Source: an uncultured Acholeplasmataceae bacterium | GTDB taxonomy: Bacteria > Bacillota_I > Bacilli_A > RF39 > UBA660 | Direction of reading: 5' to 3' | Assembly (NCBI GenBank): GCA_905203475.1 | Contig: CAJKWD010000016.1 | Location: 1 to 25,011, forward strand | DNA: 25,011 nucleotides | Shown here: positions 1 to 5,949 of the stretch, piece after piece | How the letters are laid out: every line of letters begins with the position of its first letter | Numbering within the stretch: position 1 is the stretch's first letter | Notes under the pieces: model-generated | What the model was told of the DNA's origin: nothing | The model's database searches: none | Seen by the model: the letters and a program-made list of their open reading frames with translations, nothing else | Program-made: the position numbers and the translations under genes

Positions 1-180
1 ACTGTTAATCCATTGTTTGGCAAGCGTATAGACAATACTTTAATAGATAAAATAGTAATAGATAAAGATAGGAATATTACTATATGTTTTAAATATGATG
101 TTATATCTCAAATAAAATTTACATATAGAAAAAATAAAGTAAGAAGTTCGAATGAAAGAAAAGAGAAGAATAATAATTAA
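1..180 (+). CDS. Large serine recombinase, C-terminal end (partial)
   Basis: Frame 1 is open from the window edge to a TAA at 178-180, giving 59 residues without the N-terminus. The segment FGKRIDNTLIDKIVIDKDRN followed by ITICFKY has the pattern seen at the extreme C-terminus of large serine recombinases: a short helix ending in a 'lIdkI.v..d..I.I.Fk' strand. Such enzymes insert or excise prophages and integrative elements through a catalytic serine in the N-terminal resolvase domain, which lies outside the window. The position supports the call: about 950 bases downstream the DNA switches abruptly into the middle of a host amidase gene, as expected near an attachment site. The tail is lysine/asparagine rich. 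No catalytic residue is visible here, so the family call rests on a short C-terminal match plus context. Confidence 0.6.
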   Translation, partial: TVNPLFGKRIDNTLIDKIVIDKDRNITICFKYDVISQIKFTYRKNKVRSSNERKEKNNN

Positions 181-183
181 AAT

Positions 184-213
184 TTGATTTTTTGTATGGG
201 AAAAGTATATAAT
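184..213 (+). promoter_or_regulatory. Sigma-A-type promoter of the element cassette
   Basis: TTGATT (184-189), 18-base spacer, TATAAT (208-213). It lies just after the recombinase stop and 22 bases before the next start codon, so the two-gene cassette can be transcribed independently of the recombinase. Confidence 0.55.
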
Positions 214-235
214 CTTTATTAAGAAAGGAGTTATT

Positions 236-535
236 ATGGGGAAGGACATCAATATTCTTAATTTATATAGGAAAATCATATGTTCGTTATTATGTATAAA
301 TAAGAATACAAAAAATTATAATTTGAAAAATAAATCATCTGAATACTTAAATCATTTTTTAGAACAGTACGAATTATACAACAATAAAGGAATTTACTCA
401 TTAAATTATTTTGAAGAAATTATAAATTTTTGCAATGAATGTTATAACGATAAAGATGTTTTTGATTATGCAGAAGATGTGGAATATGGATTAAAAGAAC
501 TTATGGAAATAACGGTTAATAAGGGAGAAAGATAA
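236..535 (+). CDS. Hypothetical protein of the integrated element
   Basis: A 99-residue soluble protein, rich in Asn, Tyr and Lys, with no signal peptide or membrane segment. I do not recognise its family. The start is well supported by an AAAGGAG ribosome binding site 6-7 bases upstream of ATG. The next ATG follows one base after this stop (535/537), so the two are almost certainly co-transcribed and translationally linked. The mostly helical, acidic C-terminal half (residues ~55-95) resembles small accessory proteins carried on mobile elements. It could be cargo, an immunity partner of the downstream protein, or a recombination accessory factor; the sequence does not decide. Confidence 0.7.
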   Translation: MGKDINILNLYRKIICSLLCINKNTKNYNLKNKSSEYLNHFLEQYELYNNKGIYSLNYFEEIINFCNECYNDKDVFDYAEDVEYGLKELMEITVNKGER

Positions 536-536
536 A

Positions 537-1079
537 ATGGCCAAAGAAACAGAAGGCGGAACATGGATAAATGTAAATGGTAATGATGAAAAGGGACATG
601 TAAATATTTATGGGAGTGATCCAAGAGAACCTCATGATGAATCTATACATATTAATATTGATTATGATAAAGGAACTTTTACAATTAATGAAAAATCGAA
701 TGGAGAAAAGACTTCAACAGATTGTAGTTGCTATTTAACGACAGCATGTATGAGACACAAATTGGAACAATTTGATGATAATTGTGAAGAATTAATGGTA
801 CTTAGATGGTTTAGAGATAATTATGTCTCAAAAGAGGATATAGCCCATTATTATAAAACTGCTCCACTTGTAGTAGAAGCTATAAATGAAAAAGAAAATA
901 ATGATGAGTTATATAATTATATTTATGACAATGTTGTAATGGTATGTGTAAATGCAATCAAAACAGGTGATTATGAATTTGCATATAATAGATATAAAAG
1001 TAGTGTATTAGTATCAGAAGAACAATTTGTTAAACCTAAGCTTGAAAAAAAATTAGTAAAATTAAGAGTATGTAATTAA
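537..1079 (+). CDS. CFI-box-like cysteine-motif protein of the element
   Basis: A 180-residue protein with two parts. Residues 1-58 are Gly/Asn/Asp rich and probably beta-stranded (GGTWINVNGN, GHVNIYGSDP). Residues ~60-175 start with a cysteine cluster, C63-S-C65-Y-L-T-T-A-C71, followed by D81-N-C83-EEL and LRWFRDNY (89-96). This matches a family I recognise from proteins with 'CFITSAvC...DDC.EL..lR.FRD.w' followed by 'EYY..AP.IV..I'; here that second motif is HYYKTAPLVVEAI. Conserved cysteines suggest metal binding or disulphide chemistry, but the function is unknown to me. It is the last gene of the cassette and is followed by a strong terminator. Its position between recombinase and attachment junction suggests element cargo. 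Confidence 0.75.
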   Translation: MAKETEGGTWINVNGNDEKGHVNIYGSDPREPHDESIHINIDYDKGTFTINEKSNGEKTSTDCSCYLTTACMRHKLEQFDDNCEELMVLRWFRDNYVSKEDIAHYYKTAPLVVEAINEKENNDELYNYIYDNVVMVCVNAIKTGDYEFAYNRYKSSVLVSEEQFVKPKLEKKLVKLRVCN

Positions 1080-1081
1080 AG

Positions 1082-1114
1082 ACAGGTGACATTTAGTCAT
1101 CTGTTATTTTTTTT
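1082..1114 (+). terminator. Intrinsic terminator of the element cassette
   Basis: A nine-base-pair stem (ACAGGTGAC at 1082-1090 with GTCATCTGT at 1096-1104, one G-U pair), loop ATTTA, then a T run ending near 1114. It begins three bases after the preceding stop codon. Confidence 0.85.
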
Positions 1115-1125
1115 AACAATGGTAA

Positions 1126-2253
1126 ATAAATTCACCAGGTGGAGATGGTGCAGAAGTAATTTATGCTCTCCGTAATGATGCAACTTTAGCAAATGATATT
1201 TTAACAGAATTAGAAAAAAGTGGGCAAAATGTGAGAGAGGCTTTTCAAAGAAGATTACCAAGTAATACGGCGAAAGACTATTATTTCATTCACCGAGATA
1301 CAGGAAATAATACTGAACCAGTAATCGTGGAATATGGTTTTTTAGATAGTACTGGTGATGATCCACAACAATTAAAAGATGATTACGATATTTTAGCAGA
1401 AGCTGTTGTGCGTGGTGTGATGAAATATATAGGTAGACCATATTCTGGAGGAGAAATAGAAGGTACTTATACAGTAAAAAGTGGTGATAGCTTGTGGAGT
1501 ATTGCCAATCGTTTCAACACAACAGTTGCAGAAATAAAACGACTTAATAATTTAAATATGAATGCATTACAAGTAGGTCAAGTACTGAAATTACCAACAG
1601 GAAATGGAAATACGAATAATAATCAAGGAAATACTTATACCGTGAAAAGTGGTGACAGTTTATGGAGTATTGCCAATCGTTTTAATACAACAGTTGCAGA
1701 ATTAAAAGCATTAAATAATTTAAATACTAATACTTTACAAATAGGGCAAATATTAAAATTACCAACAGAAAATGAGGATACAAACAATTATCAAGGGAAT
1801 ACTTATACTGTGAAAAGCGGAGACAGTTTATGGAGTATAGCTCGCAAATATGATACAAGTGTTAGTGAATTACAAAATTTAAATAATCTAACTTCTACTA
1901 CTTTACAGGTAGGCCAAGTGTTAAAAGTACCACAAAACAATTCTAATAATGGAAATAACGCTACAAATACTTATATTGTAAAGAGTGGAGATAGTTTGTG
2001 GAGTATTGCTAATCGTTTTGGAACAACAGTAGATGAATTAATACGTTTAAACGGATTAAGTAGTAATCTTTTAAGTGTTGGCCAAGTATTAACATTACCA
2101 AGTAATACAAATTCTAATCAAACATATATAGTAAAAGCTGGCGATAGTTTATGGAATATCGCACAACGTTTTGGAACAACAGTAAATGCATTAAAAGAAA
2201 AAAACAATTTAGTGAATAATAATTTGACGATTGGTCAAATTTTACAAATATAA
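1126..2253 (+). pseudogene. N-acetylmuramoyl-L-alanine amidase, 5'-truncated, with five LysM repeats
   Basis: From about 1126 the frame reads I-N-S-P-G-G-D-G-A-E-V-I-Y-A-L-R-N and continues without a break to the TAA at 2251. This is the second half of an Amidase_3-type zinc amidase: the PGGDGAEV strand, QRRLPSN, DYYFIHR, then EPVIVEYGFLD, which carries the catalytic glutamate. A TAA at 1123-1125 closes the frame upstream. The missing part holds the start, the first zinc-binding His and Glu, and the usual SNHIN strand. After a short linker come five LysM modules that bind N-acetylglucosamine in peptidoglycan. Translation could restart at GTG 1231, but that product would lack the active site and has no clear ribosome binding site. 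The break abuts the cassette terminator of the element on the left, so the missing half probably lies at the element's other end. Precise excision would restore the gene. Confidence 0.8.
1465..2250 (+). repeat. Five tandem LysM-encoding repeats
   Basis: Units of about 132 bases (44 residues) start at 1465, 1633, 1801, 1969 and 2122. Each reads approximately TYTVKSGDSLWSIANRF, then a Leu/Asn-rich helix and a VGQxLKLP end. The first four are spaced exactly 168 bases apart and separated by Asn/Gly-rich linkers; the fifth is spaced 153. Units 1 and 2 are most alike in DNA, which suggests recent duplication. Confidence 0.93.
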
Positions 2254-2255
2254 AT

Positions 2256-2278
2256 AAAGCCGGGTATATCCCGGCTTT
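2256..2278. terminator. Bidirectional terminator between amidase and SleB-like gene
   Basis: Perfect stem AAAGCCGGG (2256-2264) / CCCGGCTTT (2270-2278) with loop TATAT. It serves both convergent genes and overlaps the stop codon of the minus-strand gene. Confidence 0.85.
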
Positions 2279-2705
2279 AGTGAATTTCTTTACATTCTCC
2301 TGGATCAGGAGCATAAAAACAATGATTTTTATATTTTCCTGTATTATATTGTCCCCACCAAGTTGTTTGACATGAATTCCCTGTTCCTGGAGCATAAAAC
2401 CATAATGCATTGGTAGCAGGATGAAAATATTCTCCACGTATAACACGATCTGCAAGGTTACGTTCTGTTGTTGTGGGATTACTATAAAATAATGGACTAT
2501 TGACCCCTGTAAAGCCACCTGGAGATTGATAGATTACATCACTGATAGTATTAACATTACTAAAGGTTAAACAATTTGCAATTCCACGGTTTACCACGAC
2601 ATTACCAACCATAAGTTGTCCTAAATTTCCTTCTCCTGTTGCTTCTGCACGCATTAATCTAGCAAGTAAATCTCGCTCTTTTGATGTTGCTTTAATGATT
2701 CCCAT
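2277..2705 (-). CDS. Cell wall hydrolase, SleB/CwlJ family (Hydrolase_2)
   Basis: A 142-residue protein consisting almost entirely of a SleB/CwlJ-type Hydrolase_2 domain. The N-terminus has the family helix LLARLMRAEATGEG with the presumed catalytic E21, then GQLMVGNVVVNR, and the later FYSNPT..ERNLADRVIRGE and NALWFYAPGTGNSC segments typical of the fold. In Bacillus these enzymes degrade spore cortex peptidoglycan during germination; CwlJ-like members are short and lack a LysM or peptidoglycan-binding domain, as here. There is no signal peptide, again as in CwlJ. The start is chosen at the ATG preceded by GGAGGG. It is transcribed away from the 2798 gene and converges on the truncated amidase. 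Several cysteines lie near the C-terminus. With the coat genes further right it supports sporulation in this lineage, although SleB-like enzymes also occur in non-sporulating cells. Confidence 0.88.
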   Translation of the reverse strand: MGIIKATSKERDLLARLMRAEATGEGNLGQLMVGNVVVNRGIANCLTFSNVNTISDVIYQSPGGFTGVNSPLFYSNPTTTERNLADRVIRGEYFHPATNALWFYAPGTGNSCQTTWWGQYNTGKYKNHCFYAPDPGECKEIH

Positions 2706-2746
2706 AAATCCCTCCTCTAGATATTATATGTATGATATTACACAAT

Positions 2747-2775
2747 TTGACAAAACTATGAAAAGAAGCTACAAT
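2747..2775 (+). promoter_or_regulatory. Sigma-A-type promoter
   Basis: TTGACA (2747-2752), 17-base spacer, TACAAT (2770-2775), 22 bases before the start codon at 2798. Near-consensus promoter for the two-gene surface-protein operon. Confidence 0.75.
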
Positions 2776-2797
2776 ACCAGCATAAGAGGGGATCAGA

Positions 2798-3592
2798 ATG
2801 AAAGAAAAAAACAATGATTATATCATGATGATTCTTGTGGTATTTTTAATTTTATTTTTCTTAGGTGGTTTTATTTATGTTCAAAGTTTAAATGCTACTT
2901 CTACAAATAAAACAAAGAAAGAAGAAAATCGTATAGCTGAATCCAAAAAGGCAAAGAAGACAGATGATCACAAAAACATAACACAAGAAGATACAGATAA
3001 TGAAAATAAACAAATTGATGAAGTTACAGTTGCAGATATTGTACCAACACCAACGAATGGAATTCAAAGTGAACAAGACGTGATTCAATATATGGAAAAT
3101 ATGGAAGCATCTGTTGTAAATTCTACTGAAAAAGATACTTCTGACTGGAAAATAAAAGCCAAAAAATTATTTATTACTGTTACAGATTTTATCTTTTATG
3201 GTGGAAAAATTGGTGATTATACATTTCAACAACTAAGTGATTCTGGAAAACAAAAAGTAATACAAATTGCAACAAATATTGATGGAATGATTGAAACATA
3301 TTCACCAAATTATAAAGAGAGACTAGTTTCTCAAGGTAAAAGAACTTATCAAACGATTTCAGATAAATTAAGTGAGTATAAAAATCAATATTTTGAAGAT
3401 GTAAAGACAGTTATTGGTGAAGAAAACTATGAACAAGCCGGAGATATTTATGATGAAGTTAAAGAAAAAGCAAATTCTGTCAAAGATAAAGTTGTAGATA
3501 AATCAAAAGATATATACCAACAGGGAAAAGAAACAGCAGGAAAGTTAAAAGATAAATGGAATGATTGGTATCAATCATGGAAACAAGAATAG
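2798..3592 (+). CDS. Membrane-anchored surface protein, paralogue of the next gene
   Basis: 264 residues. Residues ~9-29 form one hydrophobic segment, an uncleaved N-terminal anchor placing the rest outside the cell. Residues 35-85 are Lys/Asp/Glu-rich and probably disordered. From ~110 there is a helical domain (DWKIKAKKLF, GDYTFQQLSDSGKQ, NIDGMIETYSPNY), then a long Lys/Asp/Glu amphipathic tail (residues ~205-264) predicted as extended helix, reminiscent of LEA-like or apolipophorin-like repeats. The start follows an AGGGGA ribosome binding site. The central helical domain is recognisably similar to the lipoprotein encoded 10 bases downstream, so the pair looks like a tandem duplication with two different anchors. 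I do not recognise a named family, and no catalytic motif is visible. Confidence 0.85.
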   Translation: MKEKNNDYIMMILVVFLILFFLGGFIYVQSLNATSTNKTKKEENRIAESKKAKKTDDHKNITQEDTDNENKQIDEVTVADIVPTPTNGIQSEQDVIQYMENMEASVVNSTEKDTSDWKIKAKKLFITVTDFIFYGGKIGDYTFQQLSDSGKQKVIQIATNIDGMIETYSPNYKERLVSQGKRTYQTISDKLSEYKNQYFEDVKTVIGEENYEQAGDIYDEVKEKANSVKDKVVDKSKDIYQQGKETAGKLKDKWNDWYQSWKQE

Positions 3593-3602
3593 GGGGATTA
3601 TT

Positions 3603-4211
3603 ATGACAAATAAAATTAAAAAATTACGTATTTTTTCTTGTGCATCTATGGTTATTCTTTCATCTGTTTTAGTAGGATGTGGAAATCAACAGGAAGAACA
3701 AGTAGCAACGGATGTCACAGAAGAAGTAGAACCTGAAGTAAAGTCGGAACAAAATACGGAAGAAGAACAAACATTAATGGATAAATATATGAATTTACCA
3801 ATTTATAACGACCATGATAGAGCCGCTTTTGAGGATATGAGGGATAGTTTTGAAGGAGCTTTTGATACCTCTTCTTTAGAAGAATTTAAAGAAGACTGGG
3901 CATTAAAAATTGATTATTTTAAACGTTTTTTACAAAATGATCCTAATGCGACATATGGTGGATATACATTGAGTGAATTGTCAGATGAAGCCCAAAAGAA
4001 AGCGAAAGAGTTATATCACAGTATAGATGGGTATTTTAGTGAACATATTAGTTCTTATGATGAATTAAAAGAAAAAGTAAAAAGTGGAACACAAAAAATA
4101 TTAGAGCGTGGTAAAAACGGATGGGAACGTTTTAAAGATAATGAAGGAAAAGCAATTAAAGATAAGGCGAATGAATGGCTCGATACTTATTTTCCGGAAA
4201 ATTATGAATAA
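3603..4211 (+). CDS. Lipoprotein, paralogue of the upstream membrane-anchored protein
   Basis: 202 residues from the ATG at 3603, chosen because AGGGGG precedes it by six bases; an upstream in-frame ATG (3561) would overlap the previous gene without an RBS. A lipoprotein signal ends at LVGC with C26 as the lipidated cysteine. An acidic linker (residues ~27-60) precedes a helical domain: DWALKIDYFK, GGYTLSELSDEAQ, SIDGYFSEHISSYDELKEK. These align in order with DWKIKAKKLF, GDYTFQQLSDSGK and NIDGMIETYSPNYKER of the upstream protein. The C-terminus is a short amphipathic helix rather than the neighbour's long tail. Function unknown; probably an extracytoplasmic scaffold or wall-associated protein. 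The operon shares the promoter at 2747. Confidence 0.85.
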   Translation: MTNKIKKLRIFSCASMVILSSVLVGCGNQQEEQVATDVTEEVEPEVKSEQNTEEEQTLMDKYMNLPIYNDHDRAAFEDMRDSFEGAFDTSSLEEFKEDWALKIDYFKRFLQNDPNATYGGYTLSELSDEAQKKAKELYHSIDGYFSEHISSYDELKEKVKSGTQKILERGKNGWERFKDNEGKAIKDKANEWLDTYFPENYE

Positions 4212-4296
4212 ATTATTCTATGAAAATAGGGAAATGTTTTAATTATGTCGTTTTTGATGTATAATATAGTTAGCTATCATAAAAGGAGCAGTTAGT

Positions 4297-4470
4297 ATGA
4301 ACAAAAGAAGTAAAATCCTAATTACAACATTTTTTGTAGTAGCAATGATACTCATTGCACTTGGCATATTTCTCATGAATGATATTAGTTTTTTATTAAT
4401 TGGACTTGCTACAATTCTAATTGGACTTGCTCTTTTTATCATTATTTATGAATATTCACATAGAAAGTAA
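4297..4470 (+). CDS. Small two-helix membrane protein
   Basis: 57 residues, MNKRSKILIT...YSHRK, preceded by an AAAGGAG ribosome binding site six bases upstream of ATG. Two hydrophobic helices (residues ~7-27 and ~32-51) are separated by the short turn LMNDIS, with positive charge at both ends, so both termini probably face the cytoplasm. A TATAAT at 4260-4265 lies upstream without a convincing -35, and a perfect terminator follows two bases after the stop. The glycine-rich GLATILIGLAL pattern favours helix packing. No named family recognised. Confidence 0.75.
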   Translation: MNKRSKILITTFFVVAMILIALGIFLMNDISFLLIGLATILIGLALFIIIYEYSHRK

Positions 4471-4471
4471 C

Positions 4472-4496
4472 AAAGAAGGGTTTATCCCTTCTTTTT
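4472..4496 (+). terminator. Intrinsic terminator
   Basis: Perfect stem AAAGAAGGG (4472-4480) / CCCTTCTTT (4486-4494), loop TTTAT, ending in a T run. Confidence 0.85.
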
Positions 4497-4540
4497 CAAT
4501 GCTTTTTAGTGATTTTAATTTATCCTTATTATACCTCAAT

Positions 4541-4569
4541 TTGACATATTTCGACTTTTTTGCTAAAAT
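4541..4569 (+). promoter_or_regulatory. Consensus sigma-A-type promoter
   Basis: TTGACA (4541-4546), 17-base spacer, TAAAAT (4564-4569). Transcription would begin near 4576, which rules out the in-frame TTG at 4560 as a start for the next gene. Confidence 0.8.
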
Positions 4570-4610
4570 CGAACATGTTTTCCGAAAAAATTTTTGATGA
4601 GGTGAAAATT

Positions 4611-5237
4611 GTGAAAGAAAAACGGTATGTAAATGCCATTATCGGATTAGGAGTTTCTATTTTCTTATTAGGTGCTTCTACAATTGGGACAACCCCAAAG
4701 GTTAATTCTTTAAAAGAATCAGACAAAGATAATACATTTACATCTTCAATCAAGACAACTCATAAAAGTTTGATTGAGAAAAGCGAAGAGATGATCGTAT
4801 CAGGTCAGCAAGTAAAATTAGGAGCTGGTGTTAGTACTGTATACGATGATATGACTTTAGAACAATTAGCAGAAAAGATAGAACGTAATTTAAATTCAAC
4901 GCTAACCGGTAAAGGTTATTTGATTGCTAGTTATTCTTTACAACAAGGAGTAGATCCATATTTAGCACTTGCTATCATGTTACATGAAACTGGATGTGCT
5001 TGGAGTTGTAGTACATTAACACAAGTAAATCATAACGTTGGAGGTATGAGAGGAAGTAATGGATACTTATACTTTGCGACAATCGATGAAGGAATCAAAG
5101 CTTTTATCGATAATTTGAGTAGAAATTATGTACGATATGGTTTAACAACTGCAGAAACAATGAATAGTAAATATGCGGAAAACCCAAATTGGCATGTAGC
5201 TGTAAACCGTTATATCGAACAAATAAAGGCAAGTTAA
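4611..5237 (+). CDS. Exported glucosaminidase-like peptidoglycan hydrolase
   Basis: 208 residues from GTG 4611, chosen because GAGGTGA precedes it by six bases and the upstream in-frame codons lie in or at the promoter. Residues ~8-26 form a signal peptide or anchor. Residues ~30-80 are a polar linker. From ~82 there is a glucosaminidase/lysozyme-like fold: GYLIASYSLQQGVDPYLALA, then H125-E126-T-G with E126 as the likely general acid, NHNVGGMRG (141-148), YLYFATIDEGIKAFIDNLSR and a final NWHVAVNRYI. This order matches the glucosaminidase family (GH73-like), which cleaves between N-acetylglucosamine and N-acetylmuramic acid, and it also resembles lytic transglycosylases. An unusual C129...C133 pair follows the catalytic glutamate and could form a disulphide. 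It is monocistronic, with its own promoter and terminator. Confidence 0.83.
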   Translation: MKEKRYVNAIIGLGVSIFLLGASTIGTTPKVNSLKESDKDNTFTSSIKTTHKSLIEKSEEMIVSGQQVKLGAGVSTVYDDMTLEQLAEKIERNLNSTLTGKGYLIASYSLQQGVDPYLALAIMLHETGCAWSCSTLTQVNHNVGGMRGSNGYLYFATIDEGIKAFIDNLSRNYVRYGLTTAETMNSKYAENPNWHVAVNRYIEQIKAS

Positions 5238-5250
5238 TTTGCCTTTTTTT
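5225..5250 (+). terminator. Terminator overlapping the hydrolase stop codon
   Basis: AAAGGCAA (5225-5232) pairs with TTGCCTTT (5239-5246), then Ts to 5250. The left arm is coding and the stop codon (5235-5237) sits in the loop. Confidence 0.85.
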
Positions 5251-5258
5251 GTTACTTA

Positions 5259-5267
5259 TGTTATAAT
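5259..5267 (+). promoter_or_regulatory. Extended -10 promoter
   Basis: TGT-TATAAT (5259-5267) with a partial -35 TTGCCT at 5239 (17-base spacer) that lies inside the preceding terminator. It drives the zinc-ribbon gene at 5297. Confidence 0.6.
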
Positions 5268-5296
5268 ATGCCCCGTTAAACAAAAGGGGGATTTAT

Positions 5297-5875
5297 ATGG
5301 TTTGTAAAAATTGTGGAGAGTATGTGAATGAGAAGTTTGAATATTGTCCGTATTGTGGTGACTTCTTAGATAAAAGTCAATATATGGAAAATGATGTTGA
5401 ATATAAAATTTATCCTGTATGTAGTGTATGGACAGAATTAATACCTGATTTAAAAACAATTTTAATTTTAGCACTTTTAACATTTATTAATTTCTATTTC
5501 CAAGATTTCTTACTACTCAATGAATATTATAGTCCAAATTATATTTGGATTTTATATATTGTTGTGTTTTTATGGTACGATATGAAAGCAATTATAAAAA
5601 AATTACGTTTTCAAAAGATTGAATATTGTTTTTATAAAGATCATTTAGAGTACCATGAACAATTCGGTAGAAGAATTATGCATAGTGTTCGATATGATAC
5701 CATCAGTGATGTAGCAATTCATCAATCATGGATTGATTCTATGTTTCATCGTGGTACGTTAGCACTTTATACTTCTAATCGAGAAGATTATGGAATTTAT
5801 ATTCACGATGTAAAAAATGTAGAAGAAGCATATTATCAAGTAAAGAATATGATCGATAGTGCAAACCATCATTAA
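5297..5875 (+). CDS. Zinc-ribbon membrane protein with PH-like domain
   Basis: 192 residues. Residues 3-20 form a zinc ribbon with two Cys-x-x-Cys knuckles, CKNC and CPYC. Two hydrophobic segments follow (~53-72 and ~82-98), with a short loop between. Residues ~108-185 form a beta-rich domain: CFYKDHLEYHEQFGRRIMHS, then RYDTISDVAIHQSWIDSMFHRGTL and IYIHDVKNVEEAYYQVKNMI. This last part reads as a bacterial PH-like domain (YdbT/bPH_2 type), in which 'f..yd.I..v...qs...r.fG.Gtl.i' is followed by an alpha helix. The ATG follows GGGGGA. The architecture is common in Bacillota, usually of unknown role at the cytoplasmic face of the membrane. The gene is monocistronic. Confidence 0.82.
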   Translation: MVCKNCGEYVNEKFEYCPYCGDFLDKSQYMENDVEYKIYPVCSVWTELIPDLKTILILALLTFINFYFQDFLLLNEYYSPNYIWILYIVVFLWYDMKAIIKKLRFQKIEYCFYKDHLEYHEQFGRRIMHSVRYDTISDVAIHQSWIDSMFHRGTLALYTSNREDYGIYIHDVKNVEEAYYQVKNMIDSANHH

Positions 5876-5896
5876 AAGCAGTTTTCTGCTTTTTTT
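5875..5896 (+). terminator. Intrinsic terminator
   Basis: AAAGCAG (5875-5881), loop TTTT, CTGCTTT (5886-5892), then Ts. The stem begins at the last base of the stop codon. Confidence 0.8.
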
Positions 5897-5897
5897 G

Positions 5898-5927
5898 TTG
5901 ACTTTCTAATTTATCATCGACTATGAT
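5898..5927 (+). promoter_or_regulatory. Sigma-A-type promoter of the ATPase-like gene
   Basis: TTGACT (5898-5903), 18-base spacer, TATGAT (5922-5927), directly after the preceding terminator and 22 bases before GTG 5950. Confidence 0.65.
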
Positions 5928-5949
5928 ATAAGTAGAAGTGGGTGATACA

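Noticed and set aside
1465..2250. Regularly spaced repeats as a CRISPR array
   Set aside because: They are in-frame LysM-encoding repeats with diverged sequence and short coding linkers.
4560..4577. TTG or ATG starts upstream for the glucosaminidase-like gene
   Set aside because: They lie in the promoter spacer/-10 or at the predicted transcription start; GTG 4611 has a proper ribosome binding site.
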